Source: Cellulosimicrobium cellulans
GTDB lineage: Bacteria; Actinomycetota; Actinomycetes; Actinomycetales; Cellulomonadaceae
Assembly: GCF_006539945.1 (NCBI RefSeq)
Contig: NZ_BJNZ01000017.1
Span: forward strand, 36,378-100,377
Direction of reading: 5' to 3'
Length of the DNA: 64,000 nt
The notes under the pieces are model-generated. The model was not told the DNA's origin. It ran no database searches and saw nothing but the letters and a program-made list of their open reading frames with translations. Within the stretch, counting starts at the first letter, position 1, and each line of letters begins with the position of its first letter. Positions 63,093-64,000 of the stretch are shown in pieces. A program made the translations under genes and the position numbers.

Positions 63093-63164
63093 TGGGGTAT
63101 GGTGTAATTGGCAGCACGAGTGATTCTGGTTCACTTAGTCTAGGTTCGAGTCCTGGTACCCCAG
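63093..63164 (+). tRNA. tRNA-Gln (anticodon CTG)
   Basis: A 72-base cloverleaf: acceptor TGGGGTA pairs with TACCCCA, the anticodon stem AGTGA/TCACT encloses the loop TTCTGGT with anticodon CTG at 63126-63128, and the T-arm contains GGTTCGAGTCC. The discriminator base is G; CCA is not encoded. Confidence 0.95.
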
Positions 63165-63190
63165 CGAAGAGCTCCGGCTCAGATCGAGCG

Positions 63191-63220
63191 GTCAAGACCG
63201 CGCGAAACATGAGGTAGAGT
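63191..63220 (+). promoter_or_regulatory. possible promoter of tRNA-Glu
   Basis: GTCAAG (63191-63196), 18 bases and TAGAGT (63215-63220) lie 43 bases before tRNA-Glu. The two tRNAs could also be one transcript. Confidence 0.4.
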
Positions 63221-63263
63221 TCTCGACGGAGAAACGGACCGGAAACGGTACGGAGATCCACAG

Positions 63264-63336
63264 GCCCCCATCGTCTAGCGGCCTAGGACGTCGCCCTCTC
63301 ACGGCGGTAACACGGGTTCAAATCCCGTTGGGGGTA
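63264..63336 (+). tRNA. tRNA-Glu (anticodon CTC)
   Basis: A 73-base cloverleaf: acceptor GCCCCCA pairs with TGGGGGT (first pair G-T), the D-arm reads CGTCTAGCGGCCTAGGACG, the loop CTCTCAC gives anticodon CTC, and the T-arm contains GGGTTCAAATCCC. The discriminator is A; CCA is not encoded. Confidence 0.95.
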
Positions 63337-63341
63337 CAGAG

Positions 63342-63376
63342 AAAGGCCCGGTCACCATCACGGTGACCGGGCCTTT
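63342..63376 (+). terminator. rho-independent terminator after tRNA-Glu
   Basis: A perfect 15-bp stem AAAGGCCCGGTCACC / GGTGACCGGGCCTTT with a five-base loop follows the tRNA by five bases. It can work in both directions. No feature is seen between it and 63534. Confidence 0.85.
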
Positions 63377-63534
63377 GTCATGTGCGGAGAAGTTACAGCG
63401 GCGCTCGACGCGACGTGTCGTGGTGCTGGCGCGCGCCGGTGTGACGAAGGTCGCGGCCCACGGTGAGGAGGGCTGGTCGCCGTGCTGGAACGACCGACCC
63501 GTCAGCCCGCGGGCGCGAGCCCGTCGAGGTGCCG

Positions 63535-64000
63535 TCAGGGCGCGTCGTCGCGACCCGGGCCCGGCTCGTAGGGCTTCGGGATCGGCGTCGGCGTGGGGCG
63601 CGGGTGGATGACGGGCACGTAGGTCGCCCGGTGCTCGCCGGAGACCGCCCAGCCGGGCTCGTCGTCGTGACGCTCCGCGGGGTGCTCGCCGCCGAGCCAC
63701 CCGTCCCTGCGTCCTGCGGCACCCGGCGTCGCCTCCGACCGTCCCGCGACCGGGATGGGCTGCGTCGGCCCGCTCGACTCGCCGGACGCGCGCCCGGGGA
63801 CCACGACGACGCGCTGGTCGGCGGGAGGTGGCGCGGGGATCGGCGGCAGGCTCCCGGCCGGGCTGCGGCCGTCCCACGCGGGCGCGGGCTCGACGGGCGC
63901 CGGCTCGGCCGGCTGGGGAGGGCGCGGGCCCGGCGGCGGGACCGTCGCGGGTGCGGCGCCCTGGGGACCGGCCAGTGCCGGGCCGGGCCCGCTCGCCGGT
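63535..64000 (-). CDS. proline-rich C-terminal part of an unidentified protein
   Basis: The frame is open from the right window edge and stops at 63535, giving about 155 residues. It is dominated by Pro, Ala and Gly with PAEPAPVEPAPAWDG-type stretches, then RRDGWLGGEHPAERHDDEPG, and ends in a PTPTPIPKPYEPGPG-like tail. Third positions are GC-rich throughout. Such tails occur on surface, penicillin-binding and signalling proteins of Actinobacteria, but no domain is visible here. It is partial at its N-terminus; shorter internal GTG starts (63804) are possible. Confidence 0.45.
   Translation of the reverse strand, partial: PASGPGPALAGPQGAAPATVPPPGPRPPQPAEPAPVEPAPAWDGRSPAGSLPPIPAPPPADQRVVVVPGRASGESSGPTQPIPVAGRSEATPGAAGRRDGWLGGEHPAERHDDEPGWAVSGEHRATYVPVIHPRPTPTPIPKPYEPGPGRDDAP

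Noticed and set aside
62887..63261. A minus-strand frame across tRNA-Gln
   Set aside because: Its apparent conserved part is simply the reverse complement of the tRNA cloverleaf.

Overview
The window is about 73% GC by eye, with C or G at almost every third codon position, many GTG starts and many genes that appear to lack a 5' leader. This fits a high-GC actinobacterium of the Micrococcales. The pair of secreted GH92 mannosidases, the peptidoglycan-recycling operon and the overall gene repertoire recall Cellulosimicrobium and its relatives (Promicromonosporaceae/Cellulomonadaceae); that placement is inference from content, not a database match. No phage, transposase, CRISPR array or rRNA operon was seen. 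Two tRNA genes lie near the right end.

Layout. 1-5.1 kb: the end of an SDR-type epimerase, a lipoprotein, a GH13 alpha-glucosidase and a two-gene ABC exporter. 5.1-16.5 kb: branched-chain amino acid synthesis, with ilvB-ilvN-ilvC, then leuB, ilvE and a citramalate synthase (cimA). Interspersed are an ASCH protein, a ROK regulator with a perfect palindromic operator, and a small membrane protein. Both ilvB and cimA are preceded by short leader peptides rich in Ile/Leu/Val codons followed by U-tailed terminators, so both look attenuated. 16.5-20.8 kb: a free-standing adenylation-thiolation-reductase enzyme divergent from a lipoate ligase-like gene. 20.8-28.3 kb: a tightly overlapping operon of sugar-binding lipoprotein, two permeases, NagZ-like GH3, AnmK and MurQ, which together would import and recycle cell-wall amino sugars.

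28.3-35.3 kb: housekeeping and small enzymes (YggS, YccF, YbaK, VIT-type transporter, GNAT, CMD-family protein, a large Ski2-like helicase). 35.4-45.2 kb: the most distinctive block, three secreted proteins (two GH92 mannosidases and a PAP2-type phosphatase) that all end in the same roughly 85-residue two-cysteine domain, behind a promoter with two LacI-type palindromes spaced exactly 126 bp apart. 45.3-56.8 kb: mixed accessory genes, including an APH(3')-like kinase, a peptidoglycan-binding-repeat protein, paired membrane proteins, an aldo/keto reductase and a FAH-family hydrolase. 56.9-64 kb: gltX with a HAD phosphatase, the YeiH/LysR pair, a DinB-like protein overlapping a methyltransferase, tRNA-Gln(CTG), tRNA-Glu(CTC), and the proline-rich end of a gene leaving the window.

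Two recurrent themes stand out. At least eighteen genes have a TANNNT- or CANNNT-like hexamer ending exactly 6 or 7 bases before the start codon, the signature of leaderless transcription. Several gene ends carry long, near-perfect palindromes, and two of these have two alternative 5' arms competing for one 3' arm.
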